Shown piece by piece: positions 45,601 to 54,839 of a stretch of 64,000 nucleotides of DNA. The DNA is from JABDIP01 sp965237625 (lineage in GTDB: Bacteria > Pseudomonadota > Alphaproteobacteria > DSM-16000 > Inquilinaceae): assembly GCA_965237625.1 (NCBI GenBank), contig CBDEGD010000046.1, forward strand, positions 1 to 64,000. The letters run 5' to 3'. The stretch's first letter is position 1, and each line of letters opens with the position of its first letter. The translations under genes were made by a program, and so were the position numbers. The notes beneath the pieces were generated by a model that was not told the DNA's origin, made no database searches, and saw only the letters and a list, made by a program, of their open reading frames with translations.

Positions 45601-46098
45601 TCAACGGTCCACCTGCCATAGGAAATACGGCCAGGCGCCTGACGGGCAGTCAACGGGCGTCCAACGTTCGGCCACCAACTTCCGGTCGCTGACCACTATG
45701 CCGCCCGGCGCCATCAGCCGACCGATCAGCGGGCCGAGCCATTCCGCCTGGGCGGCGTCTCGGGAGCGATCCTCGCTGCCGAAATCGGCATGGGCCAGGG
45801 CGGCCGGGGGCAATCGACCGGCCGCTGTCTCCAGAGTCTCCCGGAAATCCCCAACGAACAGATGGTCTGGATCCGGCACCAATCTGGCCGGTGCGTGCAC
45901 GCTACCGTCGAAGGCGTAGATGTCGCGGTCGGGTAACAGCCGGCGCAGATGGTCGTAAGTGCGGCCCTTGCCCAGGCCGATCTCCAGCACCGGGCCGGGA
46001 ACGTCGCGGATGGCTGTCGCCGCGACCGCCAAATGATCGCGCTGGGCGGTCAGCCGGGCGATCATGCGGTCCAATTGGCTGGCGTGCTCTAGGGTCAT
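45601..46098 (-). CDS. small SAM-dependent methyltransferase-like protein
   Basis: A 165-residue protein with a Rossmann-type SAM site VPGPVLEIGLGKGRTYDHL, an acidic loop in DIYAFDGSVHAP, and a later strand GGIVVSDRKLVAERW. It is shorter than typical class I methyltransferases; the cap and C-terminal strands are minimal. Substrate unknown. It is divergently oriented from the exported SAM hydrolase gene that starts 139 nt away. Confidence 0.8.
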   Translation of the reverse strand: MTLEHASQLDRMIARLTAQRDHLAVAATAIRDVPGPVLEIGLGKGRTYDHLRRLLPDRDIYAFDGSVHAPARLVPDPDHLFVGDFRETLETAAGRLPPAALAHADFGSEDRSRDAAQAEWLGPLIGRLMAPGGIVVSDRKLVAERWTPVDCPSGAWPYFLWQVDR

Positions 46099-46236
46099 GA
46101 AGAGCCGACTCTGTGGTGGTCGCGGCAGATGGTTCGGACACTAGACGTGCCGGCGGCCGAGGTTAAGTCTCGCCGTGCCCGGTCGAGTATGGAATCATTC
46201 GCCATCAGTCATGAACATCTGCAAGGGGAGGCCAGG

Positions 46237-47169
46237 ATGGGTCTTATGAAATTTGGGGCAATGGCGTTGGCGTCGTTGTGGACAGCGGCGTTGCTGTATG
46301 CCGCCGCATCGGTGCCGGCCTGGGCCGAGGAGCCGAACGGGATCGTTGTCTACCAGTCCGATTTCGGCCTGAAGGACGGCGCGGTGTCGGCCATGCATGG
46401 CGTGGCGCTGGGGGTCGATCCGACATTGCGGTTGGAGGATCTGACCCATGAGATTCCGGCCTTCAACATCTGGGAAGGCGCGTATCGGCTCAACACCACC
46501 GCCCCGTACTGGCCGGCGGGCACGGTATTCGTGTCGGTGGTCGACCCGGGCGTCGGCACCGACCGCAAATCCGTGGTGCTGAAGACCGAGTCCGGCCACT
46601 ACTTCGTGACGCCGGACAATGGCACGCTGACCCTGATCGCCGACTCGCTGGGCATTGCCGAGATCCGTGAGATCGACGAAGTGCGCAACCGACTGGCGGG
46701 CTCGGAGCGGTCCTACACCTTCCACGGCCGCGACGTGTATTCCTACACCGGCGCCCGTCTCGCCTCCGGCGTTGCCACTTTCGAGGAGGTCGGTCCGGTG
46801 CTGCCGGCGGAGGTCACCCGGCTGGAGTACCAGCAGGCCGCCGTCGAGGGTTCCACGGTCACCGGCACGATCCCGATCCTGGATATCCAGTACGGCAATG
46901 TCTGGACCAATATCGACCGCGAGACTTTCGCCAAGCTCGGCGTTGAGAAGGGCTCCGATCTCGAGGTCCGGATCTACAATGGCGATGCGATGGTCTATGA
47001 CGCGAAGATCCCCTACGTGTCGACCTTCGGCGACGTGCCCCAGGACGATCCGCTGATCTATCTCAACAGCGTCAACAACCTGTCCTTCGCCATCAACTGG
47101 GGCGATTTCGCCGGCACCCACGGTGTCAGCTCTGGCCCCGAATGGCGGGTCGAGGTGACGAAGTTCTAG
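46237..47169 (+). CDS. exported SAM hydrolase / SAM hydroxide adenosyltransferase (DUF62)
   Basis: A 310-residue protein with a Sec signal peptide (MGLMKFGAMALASLWTAALL, cleavage near AWA-E). The mature region is a DUF62-family enzyme: VVYQSDFGLKDGAVSAMHG, FVSVVDPGVGTDRKSV, YFVTPDNGTLTLIAD and HGRDVYSYTGARLASG, followed by the C-terminal beta domain. Characterised members hydrolyse S-adenosylmethionine to adenosine and methionine, or relate to halogenases such as SalL. The GGGGAGG upstream fits the ATG at 46237. The odd point is the leader peptide, which would place a SAM-cleaving enzyme in the periplasm. Confidence 0.88.
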   Translation: MGLMKFGAMALASLWTAALLYAAASVPAWAEEPNGIVVYQSDFGLKDGAVSAMHGVALGVDPTLRLEDLTHEIPAFNIWEGAYRLNTTAPYWPAGTVFVSVVDPGVGTDRKSVVLKTESGHYFVTPDNGTLTLIADSLGIAEIREIDEVRNRLAGSERSYTFHGRDVYSYTGARLASGVATFEEVGPVLPAEVTRLEYQQAAVEGSTVTGTIPILDIQYGNVWTNIDRETFAKLGVEKGSDLEVRIYNGDAMVYDAKIPYVSTFGDVPQDDPLIYLNSVNNLSFAINWGDFAGTHGVSSGPEWRVEVTKF

Positions 47170-47201
47170 ACCGGCGTACTTTCGAAAGTGTCGTGAAAAA
47201 A

Positions 47202-47226
47202 GGGGTGGAGCGCTGAGCTCCACCCC
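47202..47226. terminator. intrinsic terminator, strongest for the minus strand
   Basis: A 10-bp perfect stem (GGGGTGGAGC / GCTCCACCCC) with a 5-nt loop, between the convergent SAM hydrolase and BNR-like genes. On the minus strand it is followed immediately by six T, a classical rho-independent terminator for the 47271-48876 gene. On the plus strand the following TTTTCT is weaker. Confidence 0.85.
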
Positions 47227-47270
47227 GAATTTTCTAAGAGGGTCTAAAAAGACACTCTTGCGCGTCTCCC

Positions 47271-48876
47271 TTATCGAGATGCGACCTCATCGTCGTCATC
47301 GTCATCACCCCCTCCTCCGCCGCGAATGATCTTGCGGAAGAAGCCGTCTGCTCTGTCCATCACCGACGATTCCTGGAAGAACGCCAGGAACTCGTCCCCG
47401 GTGGCGGCGAGACCGACATAGTCTCCCAGGAACAGTCCATTGGCGAACGGCGCCTGAAGGTAGTCGAAGGAGATATCCGTCAAGCGGGCCTCATCGCGCC
47501 AATTCGATGGATCGTCGCACCGTCGATCGCAGAAGATCATCCAGTGATCGGCCAGCTCCTGCGGCCCTAAAACATCGTTGCGGAAGTCGTAATAGCTGAC
47601 GACCACCGTGCCGTCACCGCCGACCGCGACCGACGGCAGGAAGGCCTGCTGGGTGAACGGCCGGGCCGGATCCGGCGGCGTGGCGTTGATCCTGATCGGA
47701 TTCGACCAGGTCTCGCCGTCATCCTTGGATTGCATGAAGGCGATCTGGTCGAAGCCGGTGAAGCGAAAATCCTGCCACACGGCGTAGAGCGTGCCATCGT
47801 CAGCGTCGACGGCAACGTCGAACAGGATGGAGCCGTCGCGAACGCCGACGCCAAGGTCCGGCGTCGATACCCCGGCGCCCAGTACAATGGCGATCTCATT
47901 GCCGCCCGTCGGCTCATCGGTAACGTCCCAAGTCTCGCCCTGATCGTCGGACCGAATGACAGTCAGCCGGAAGGGCTGGGCGTTTACCGACCCGTCCGCG
48001 TTGAAGTTGATGATCTTGTTGAAGAAGTTGAGCAGAGTTCCGTCCGGCAGCACGACGATCTGGCTGCCGATCACCTGGTTGATCAGTCCCGGATCGAAAA
48101 TCTGCACGGCGGGCTCCCAGCTTGCCCCGCCATTGGTCGTGCGGGCGAAGTAGGCCGGGCCCTTGAAGGGGAAGCCGACCACCGGATCGACATCGAGACG
48201 GTCCCAAACGGCATAAACGAAGTTCGAGTCCGTCGGATCGGCCGTCATTGAGTTCTTGTCGTTGAGGAATCGGGGATCGGTGTCCGAAATGATCAGGATC
48301 GGATTGGTCCAGGTCATGCCGCCATCGAACGAACGGCCGGTCGCCATGGCGTTCGGGCCGAAGCCTGCCGGGGCGCTGACTGGGCGGGTCGATATCAAAG
48401 ACCAGGCTCATCTGGTGTAGCGTCCCGTCCGGGGAGAAGGACACCCAGGGGTCCGACGCCCGCTCGAAGGGACCGCCGGTGCAATCGGTCTGTCCCGGCA
48501 CCGGCACGATGCTCCAGGTGGCGCCGCCATTGAAGCTCACCCCCGCGACATTGCCTCGGGAGCCGCCATTGGACCAGCGATCCTGCTGCCAGAAGGCGAC
48601 GATGTTGTCCGGGTCTCTTGGATTTACGTCGAGCCAGGGTTCGATCTCGCTGTCCGGGAAGTTGGTGCCGCTGCCGGCGACGATACCCGGGAAGTTTCCG
48701 CATGCACTGAATGGCGGCAACGGGCTGAGGCCCGAAACCTGGACCTGCGGCCCGATGACCAGCCCGCGCCGGTCGCCGCCATCATCGTCGTCATCCGCCC
48801 AGGCGGGGGCTGCGGCGATGGGCGCCAAGGCAATAAGCCCGATGGCGATCTGTTGGAAAATTGTTCGATTGGCCAT
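47271..48876 (-). pseudogene. secreted exo-sialidase/BNR-repeat-like protein, frameshifted
   Basis: About 535 residues when restored. Signal peptide MANRTIFQQIAIGLIALAPI, cleavage near AWA-D, then an acidic DDDDDGGD stretch. The body is a BNR/Asp-box beta-propeller: VSFNGGATWSIVP, GRSFDGGMTWTNP, TTNGGASWEPAV, RSDDQGETWDV and SKDDGETWSNP are Asp-box repeats. The frame shifts near 48381-48388, where two GGG runs lie on the plus strand; removing one base joins VFDIDPP to VSAPAGFGPNAMATG. The C-terminus is again poly-acidic (GGGGDDDDDDE). The start ATG at 48876 has GAGGAGG upstream. The exact glycan substrate, or whether it is enzymatic, is unknown. Confidence 0.82.
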
Positions 48877-49097
48877 GAAGTGGCCTCCTCTGTCTCGTGG
48901 CGAGAGATCGACAGAGGGACGGTCGATCGTGATCCTCTTAAAGAGGTCCAACCGGGCTGAATACGCCTCGAAAAACTTGAACTACCTGTGGTTTGTCTCC
49001 GCGCTACGGCCCAGCCCTTTGAGGAGATTAGGAGTTCGACCATGTCCCCGATCTCAATCCCGCCTGTTTTCGGAAGTGAGAGAGGCGAAGAGCACGC

Positions 49098-49373
49098 TCA
49101 GCGCATTGTTCTGACGGAAACTCGAATGCCCTGACGTTGCTCTTCGGCATCGAGCGCACTATCGAAATTGGTGTCGAGTTGCGCGAACAGGTTTCGATCC
49201 GAAGACCCCTGAAGGAATTCTTCCACAGTGATCCTGCCGTCCCGGTCGGCGTCCATCATGCGCGCCTGGGCGAGTGTGAGCCCTTCCACGGATTTAGACT
49301 CCTGGGCCATCGCCGGCGAACACGCCAAGCCGAGGCACCCCGCTACAATGAGGGCAGTCTGAAGTTTGCTCAT
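49098..49373 (-). CDS. secreted EF-hand calcium-binding protein
   Basis: A 91-residue protein: signal peptide MSKLQTALIVAGCLGLACSP, cleavage near AMA-Q, then two EF-hand loops, MDADRDGRITVEEF and LDTNFDSALDAEEQ. The paired loops suggest Ca binding in the periplasm. Residues 1, 3, 5 and 12 of the first loop are canonical. It is oriented away from the IS element inserted upstream, which may have separated it from regulatory sequence. Confidence 0.85.
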   Translation of the reverse strand: MSKLQTALIVAGCLGLACSPAMAQESKSVEGLTLAQARMMDADRDGRITVEEFLQGSSDRNLFAQLDTNFDSALDAEEQRQGIRVSVRTMR

Positions 49374-49636
49374 GCTGATTTCCTTCCCGTATGACGCCCC
49401 GATGGGCGCAAGGAGTTGACATGGCGGAAGCGCGCGCCACCGCGCATGCTTCCTGCAAATCTTCGATACAATGTGAAACGCGCCTTTGCGGCGTTTGTGG
49501 GCTGGGGTCTTGCCCGAATTGCTGTCCTCTACGGGGAGAATTTGGGAGCGTCGAGGCCCCGTCACATCCATCGAAGACGAGAATTGCACGCTAACATCGT
49601 CTCGCTTATGGAATCAATGCCGGAGGCTGTTGGGAT

Positions 49637-50904
49637 CAGGGCAATCGCTTCAGGTTAACGCCGTTTGTTGCTGGCGGGCTGTTCGCGGGCGGTGTTATGT
49701 GATTCATGGAGGGCTTCGTTGACTCACGAGGCCTGACAATGACCCGATCACAGCCGACCCGGCCCCTTCTTGATCATTTCTCGGCGCTGGACGATCCCCG
49801 CGAGGACTGGCGGGTGATGTATCCGCTGCCTGAGATCCTGCTTGTGGTGCTGTGTGCGACGCTGAGCGGGATGGAGGATTTCGTCGAGATCAAGCTGTGG
49901 GGCGAGCTGCGGATCGCCTTTCTGCGCCGCTTTTTGGCCTATGAGCGCGGCATCCCCTCCCACGATACCCTGAACGACGTGATGAACGCTCTCGACCCGG
50001 AGCTGTTCAAGGCCTGCTTCACCGCCTGGGTGGCGGGGCTGCGCGAGACGGAACCCGACATCATCGCCATAGACGGCAAAACCTCCAGGCGCAGCCATGC
50101 CCGCTCCAAGGGGCGCGAGCCGCTGCATCTCCTCTCCGCCTGGGCCTGCCGCCAGCGCCCTGGTGCTGGGTCAGGAGGCGGTCGCTGACAAGTCCAATGA
50201 GATCACCGCGATCCCGCTCTTGCTGGAGCGCCTGGCCCTGACCGGCGCGCTGGTCACCATCGATGCGATCGGCACCCAGACCACGATCGCCGAGACCATC
50301 GTTGGCCGCGGCGGCGACTATCTGCTCGCCCTGAAGGCCAACCGGCCTCTCCTGTTCAGCGATGTCGCAGCCTTCTTCGCCGACCCCCAGACCGCAGGTT
50401 GCGAGGGCTTTGACACCTTCGACACCACCGACGCCGACCATGGCCGCATCGAAATCCGCCGCCATGCCGTCTGCCACCACGTCGACTGGCTGTTCTCCGA
50501 CCGCCGCTATACCGGCGAGCCGGCTTTCCCCCACCTCGCCACCATCGCCATGGTCGAGACCGAGGTCGAACGCAACTCCAAGATCGAACGCGAAAAGCGC
50601 TACTACCTCTCCTCCGCCACCCTCGACGCCGAAACCTTCGCCCGCGCCGTGCGCGCCCATTGGGGCATCGAAAACCGCCTCCACTGGGTCCTCGACGTCG
50701 TCTTCCATGACGACCTCGCCCGACTGCGCTCCGGCTACGGCCCCGAAAACATGGCCGTCGTCAAACACATGGCCATGAACCTGGTCCGCAAACCAAAAGA
50801 CCGACACAGCCTCAAAGTCCGCCGAAAACTCGCCAACCTCAACCCGGACTACCTCGAAACACTGCTCCGACAGAACTCCGCGTTAACCTGAAGCGATTCC
50901 CCTG
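49637..50904 (+). mobile_element. ISAs1-family insertion sequence with target-site duplication
   Basis: A 1268-bp element bounded by 25-bp inverted repeats with one mismatch (CAGGGCAATCGCTTCAGG at left; CAGGGGAATCGCTTCAGG on the complementary strand at right). The flanks are the direct repeat CTGTTGGGAT at 49627-49636 and 50905-50914, a 10-bp target duplication, showing a relatively recent insertion. One transposase gene fills it. The insertion lies between the EF-hand gene and the family B palindromic element. Confidence 0.93.
49739..50891 (+). pseudogene. ISAs1-family transposase, frameshifted
   Basis: About 383 codons restored. The N-terminus MTRSQPTRPLLDHFSALDD and the catalytic region PDIIAIDGKTSRRSH are typical of ISAs1 DDE transposases; the C-terminal half has ANRPLLFSDVAAFF, AHWGIENRLHWVLDVVFHDD and RSGYGPENMAVVKHMAMNL. 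The frame breaks near 50158-50160: deleting one C of CCC restores WACRQRLVLGQEAV. With the shift the element would be non-autonomous, unless the extra base is a sequencing error. Confidence 0.92.
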
Positions 50905-51160
50905 CTGTTGGGATCACCAAAAATTCATCGAATAGGCGAGTATCGGCTGCCCCTGTTCCGGCTGCGATTCGTTGCGGGCAACGCGATGGCCGTGCTATCT
51001 TAACGGCTTATGATTGTCTGATTGCCCATAGTATCGTGCCTTTTGGCCCTCGGGCCGGCACCGGATCACTCCGGTGGCCGGGCAGCGATTCGTCCGGACT
51101 CACTCCGGATTACCCGATAGGAACAATCGATCGGATGCGCGTTCGCGGTGCGGAAGCCAA

Positions 51161-51423
51161 GTACCCCCCATCATAGAAGGATGATACGTATGATCGCGTC
51201 CCGCGCCCGCCGGGCAGGAAGCGTCGCGCCGGCGATGCACCGCATCGGCTAGCGGCGGTGACGCCCCCCGGCGTGCGCGGGACGCGACCCTCCGGGCGAC
51301 CTTGCAGCCCCTTCGGGCGGCGTCACGCAGCCCTTGCGATGCGCTGCATCGCAGCGGACCACGCTCCTGGCCGGAGGGGCTGCAAGGTCGTCATACGTGT
51401 CATCCTTCTATGATGGGGGGTAC
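51161..51423. repeat. Palindromic element, family B
   Basis: A 263-bp element with terminal inverted repeats of about 35 bp, few mismatches (GTACCCCCCATCATAGAAGG at the left, its complement at the right). Two internal hairpins: arm 1 (about 51213-51290) with outer stem GCGTCCCGCGC/GCGCGGGACGC and apex CGATGC-ACC-GCATCG; arm 2 (about 51300-51388) with outer stem CCTTGCAGCCCCT/AGGGGCTGCAAGG and apex TGCGATGC-GCT-GCATCGCA. The architecture and the GATGC/GCATC apex match family A although the terminal repeats differ. It ends 21 nt before the rsgA start. No coding capacity. Confidence 0.88.
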
Positions 51424-51444
51424 TAGACCCGCTACGGGGCTGAA

Positions 51445-52532
51445 ATGACATTGGAAGACCTGGGGTGGACCCCCGAATTTCGCGACCATTTTGACATGTT
51501 GGAAATACCGGATCTGGTGCCGGCGCGGGTGATCCGTCAGGATCCGTACAGCTATTGGGTCATGACCGAACAAGCGACCGTCCTGGCGGAGCTTTCCGGG
51601 CGCCTGCGCCCGGGCGGTGCAGAAGGGCAGGATCGGCCGGCGGTCGGCGATTGGGTGGCCCTGCTGCCCCATGGCGAGGACGAAACGGCGACCATCCATG
51701 CGCTGCTGCCCAGGCGCGGCGGGTTTACCCGTCAGAAGGCAGGCAATGTGACCGGCGCCCAGGTGGTCGCGGCCAATATCGACATCGTTTTCGTGGTGAT
51801 GGGCTTGGACGGCGATTTCAATCTGCGCCGGCTGGAACGCTTTCTCGCTTTGTGCTGGAACAGCGGGGCAACGCCGGTTGTGCTGCTCAACAAGACGACA
51901 TCAGTGAGAACCTCGAGGCCCATATCGCATCGGTCGAAGAGGTCGCGCTGGACACGGACATCCATGCCCTGAGCGCCAAGCAGGGCGATGGCTTCAATGC
52001 CGTGGAGGAGTATCTCGAGGCCGGAAGGACGATCGCCTTTGTCGGCTCCTCGGGTGTCGGCAAATCGACCATGGTCAACCGCCTGGTGGGGGCCGAGCGC
52101 ATGGCGGTCGGCGAGGTGCGCGGCGACGATGATCGCGGCCGGCACACCACACCCCATCGGGAGCTGATCGTTCTGCCGGGACGCGGTGTGGTTATCGACA
52201 CGCCCGGCATCCGGGAACTGCAGATGTGGGCGGACGAGGACGCCCTGCGCGGCGCATTCCCCGACATCGAGGAGCTGGGGCAATCCTGCAAATTCCGTGA
52301 TTGCGCCCATGAGTCCGAGCCGGGCTGCGCCGTTCGCGGGGCGGCGAAATCGGGCGCGGTGAGCGAAAAACGGCTGCGCAGCTATATGAAACTCAAGCGT
52401 GAGGTGGCTTTGCTGGCGGCGCGAAAGTCCGAAGCATCGAAGCGGGACGAACGGTTGCGCGGCAAGAAGCTCAGCAAGATGTACAAGGCCGTTTCGAAGC
52501 AGAGCCGCAAGCGCGAGGAACCTGACGCTTAG
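51445..52532 (+). pseudogene. rsgA: ribosome small subunit-dependent GTPase A, frameshifted
   Basis: About 362 residues restored. RsgA matures the 30S subunit and is a circularly permuted GTPase: G4 VVLLNKT(D), then G1 FVGSSGVGKSTMVN, G2/G3 around RGRHTTPHRELI and IDTPGIRELQMW, and the C-terminal zinc-binding region CKFRDCAHESEPGCAV. The N-terminal OB domain includes PAVGDWVALLPHG. One base is missing in CAAGACGACA (51891-51900), exactly at the NKxD motif: inserting one base gives NKTDISENLEAHI. A break in such a conserved GTPase with intact flanks suggests a sequence error. Confidence 0.93.
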
Positions 52533-52596
52533 TTCTGGCTCGGGCCGAGACGATTGTGCGTTGCCTCGGGTTCACGGCCAACAACATGCGCCGTCA

Positions 52597-52745
52597 TCAA
52601 CTCAGTTGATTTTCGTTGAGTAGATTGGCGTCTCTGACGCCTGCGTTGATGATGGTGATGAGCTTACGCATGAGTGCGGTGATCGCGACGATGGGCTTTT
52701 TTGCCGTTTGCGATCAGTCTTTTGTAAAGGGTCTTGAGGCCGGCA
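52597..52745 (-). pseudogene. IS110-family transposase C-terminal remnant
   Basis: A short minus-strand fragment reading LYKRLIANGKK and, after a one-base shift, AIVAITALMRKLITIINAG followed by VRDANLLNENQLS and a stop. The K-R-L-I-A-x-G-K and A-x-x-A-x-x-R-K-L-I-T patterns match the C-terminus of IS110/IS116-type transposases. The rest of the element is absent, so it is a fossil. It lies between rsgA and nadE in a 304-bp stretch that holds nothing else recognisable. Confidence 0.65.
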
Positions 52746-52836
52746 TGTCGTGATTGCGGTTTGCCTCGGGCGTGGCTGTCGTTAGCATCGGCCGGACAGC
52801 GATGAGGTGCAGCTGGCACTTTCGGAGAGAATTGTC

Positions 52837-54507
52837 GTGACCGATTACATTGCCATTGCCCTGGCGCAGATCAATCCGATCGTCGGCGATGTCGACGGCA
52901 ATCTGGCCAAGCTGCGCACCGTGCGAAGCCAGGCCGCCGAGCAGGGCGCCGATCTGGTGGTGTTCTCCGAGCTCACCGTCAGCGGGTATCCGCCGGAAGA
53001 CCTTGTGCTCAAGCCGTTCTTTCTCGACGTGGTCGAGAAGGCCGTGGCGACTCTTGCGAAGGAGACCGCCGACGGCGGGCCGGCGATGCTCGTCGGCGCC
53101 CCGTGGCGGCATGATGGCATGACCTACAACGCGGCGCTGCTGCTCGATGGCGGCGAAATCGTCGGAGCGCGCTTCAAGCATAATCTGCCGAATTACGGCG
53201 TCTTTGACGAGAAGCGGGTCTTTGCCCCCGGACCTCTTCCGGGGCCGGTGAATTTTCGCGGCGTCCGGCTCGGGCTGATGGTCTGCGAGGATATGTGGAC
53301 ACCGGACGTCGCCGAGTGCCTGGAGGAATCCGGTGCGGAGATCCTGATTGTCCCCAATGGCAGCCCCTATGAGAGCGACAAGCTCGACGAGCGGGTCTCC
53401 CTGGCGGTCGCCCGGGTGACCGAATGCGGACTGCCGCTGATCTATGTGAATCAGGTCGGCGGCCAGGACGAACTGGTCTTCGACGGCGCCTCCTTCGTGC
53501 TCGGCGCCGACAGCGAACTCAAGGCCCAGTCGCCGGCTTTCGAAAACCATCTGCAGCTCACCCGGTGGTCGCGGGACGCCGGCAGTGACGGCTGGGCCTG
53601 CGCCGTGTCCGACCGCGCACCGCCGCCGGACGGCCTGGAGGCGATCTACCGCGCCATGGTGCTGGGCCTGCGCGACTATGTGGACAAGAACGGCTTTCCG
53701 GGTGTGCTGCTGGGCCTCTCCGGCGGTATCGACAGTGCGCTCAGCGCCGTGGTCGCGGTCGACGCTCTGGGCGCGGACCGGGTGCATTGTGTGATGATGC
53801 CGTCGCCCTATACCTCGACCGACAGCCTGGAGGATGCTGCCGAACTCGCGGCGCTGGTCGGCGCCCGCCTCGACCAGGTGTCCATCGAGCCTGCGATGGC
53901 GGCGTTCGGGTTGATGCTGGAGCCGCTGTTCAACGGCAGCGACACCGGCACCACCGAAGAGAACATCCAGGCCCGGTCGCGTGGCATGACACTGATGGCG
54001 CTCAGCAACAAGCAAGGCGCCATGGTGCTGTCGACGGGCAACAAATCGGAGATGTCGGTCGGCTACGCCACGCTCTATGGCGATATGTGCGGCGGCTATT
54101 CTGTGCTGAAGGACGTCTACAAGACGACGGTGTTCGAGCTGTCCCGATGGCGCAACCAGATCCATCCCGCCGATGCCAAGGGCCCGGCCGGCCGGGTAAT
54201 CCCGGAACGCATCATCACCAAGCCACCCTCCGCCGAGTTGAAGCCGGACCAGACCGACCAGGACACCCTGCCGCCCTATGACGCGCTGGACGACATCCTG
54301 CAAAGCCTGATCGAGCATGAGATGGGCATCGCCGAGATCGTCGCCCGCGGCCATGACAAGCAGACCGTGAACCGGGTCTGGCGCATGCTCGACCGCGCCG
54401 AATACAAGCGCCGCCAGGCCCCACCCGGCGTCAAACTCACCCGCCGCTCCTTCGGCCGCGAACGCCGCTACCCGATCACCAACGCGTTCATCGATTTGAT
54501 CCGGTAG
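52837..54507 (+). CDS. nadE: glutamine-dependent NAD+ synthetase
   Basis: A 556-residue two-domain enzyme. The N-terminal CN-hydrolase (glutaminase) domain has VVFSELTVSGYPPEDLV (catalytic Glu), the Lys in RFKHNLPNYGVFDE and nucleophile Cys in GLMVCEDMW. The C-terminal synthetase shows LLGLSGGIDSALSAVVAVDA (ATP pyrophosphate loop), TGNKSEMSVGYATLYGD and the ending RRSFGRERRYPI. It amidates nicotinate adenine dinucleotide, the last NAD synthesis step. I chose the GTG at 52837, with GGAG 8 nt upstream, by family start (DYIAIALAQINPIVGDVDGN). Confidence 0.95.
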   Translation: MTDYIAIALAQINPIVGDVDGNLAKLRTVRSQAAEQGADLVVFSELTVSGYPPEDLVLKPFFLDVVEKAVATLAKETADGGPAMLVGAPWRHDGMTYNAALLLDGGEIVGARFKHNLPNYGVFDEKRVFAPGPLPGPVNFRGVRLGLMVCEDMWTPDVAECLEESGAEILIVPNGSPYESDKLDERVSLAVARVTECGLPLIYVNQVGGQDELVFDGASFVLGADSELKAQSPAFENHLQLTRWSRDAGSDGWACAVSDRAPPPDGLEAIYRAMVLGLRDYVDKNGFPGVLLGLSGGIDSALSAVVAVDALGADRVHCVMMPSPYTSTDSLEDAAELAALVGARLDQVSIEPAMAAFGLMLEPLFNGSDTGTTEENIQARSRGMTLMALSNKQGAMVLSTGNKSEMSVGYATLYGDMCGGYSVLKDVYKTTVFELSRWRNQIHPADAKGPAGRVIPERIITKPPSAELKPDQTDQDTLPPYDALDDILQSLIEHEMGIAEIVARGHDKQTVNRVWRMLDRAEYKRRQAPPGVKLTRRSFGRERRYPITNAFIDLIR

Positions 54508-54552
54508 GGCAGGCGGCAAGCGCCACCCGTAGATTTGGCACTGGCGGCCCGG

Positions 54553-54631
54553 CCCTCATACTTCGACAGGCTCAGCACGAGGTCCTCAGGCACCGCTGGA
54601 GATCCTCATGCTGAGCCTGTCGAAGTATGGG
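54553..54631. repeat. CTTCGACAGGCTCAGC-type inverted repeat
   Basis: Arms CATACTTCGACAGGCTCAGCA and its near-perfect complement (left 54557-54577, right 54607-54627), separated by about 29 bp. Copies with this core are widespread intergenic palindromes in alphaproteobacteria. It occupies the 332-bp gap between nadE and the following lipoprotein gene; the rest of that gap shows nothing recognisable. Confidence 0.85.
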
Positions 54632-54839
54632 GATCGGGCCACAGGCCGCCAATATTGCCCATCAATCCGTACCCCCTAGTCCAGCACCATCCCGCCGCTC
54701 GTGGCGGCGGGTGGATGGCCGCGATGGTTCACCGATGGTTCATTTTTTGCGGTATTAGCAACTCTCGGTCGTATCAGGCGAGCCGAATTCGGCTCTCGGC
54801 CGCCACCCATCTGCCTCCCTACTAGGGACCATTATCGCC

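Noticed and set aside
49416..51175. Open frame that would continue across the IS insertion if the IS and one duplication were removed
   Set aside because: Composition is not convincingly protein-like and it runs into the family B element; insufficient to call a disrupted gene.
51161..51423. CRISPR or riboswitch reading of the family B element
   Set aside because: It is a single palindromic unit with terminal inverted repeats and no spacer array; no known ligand-binding motif.
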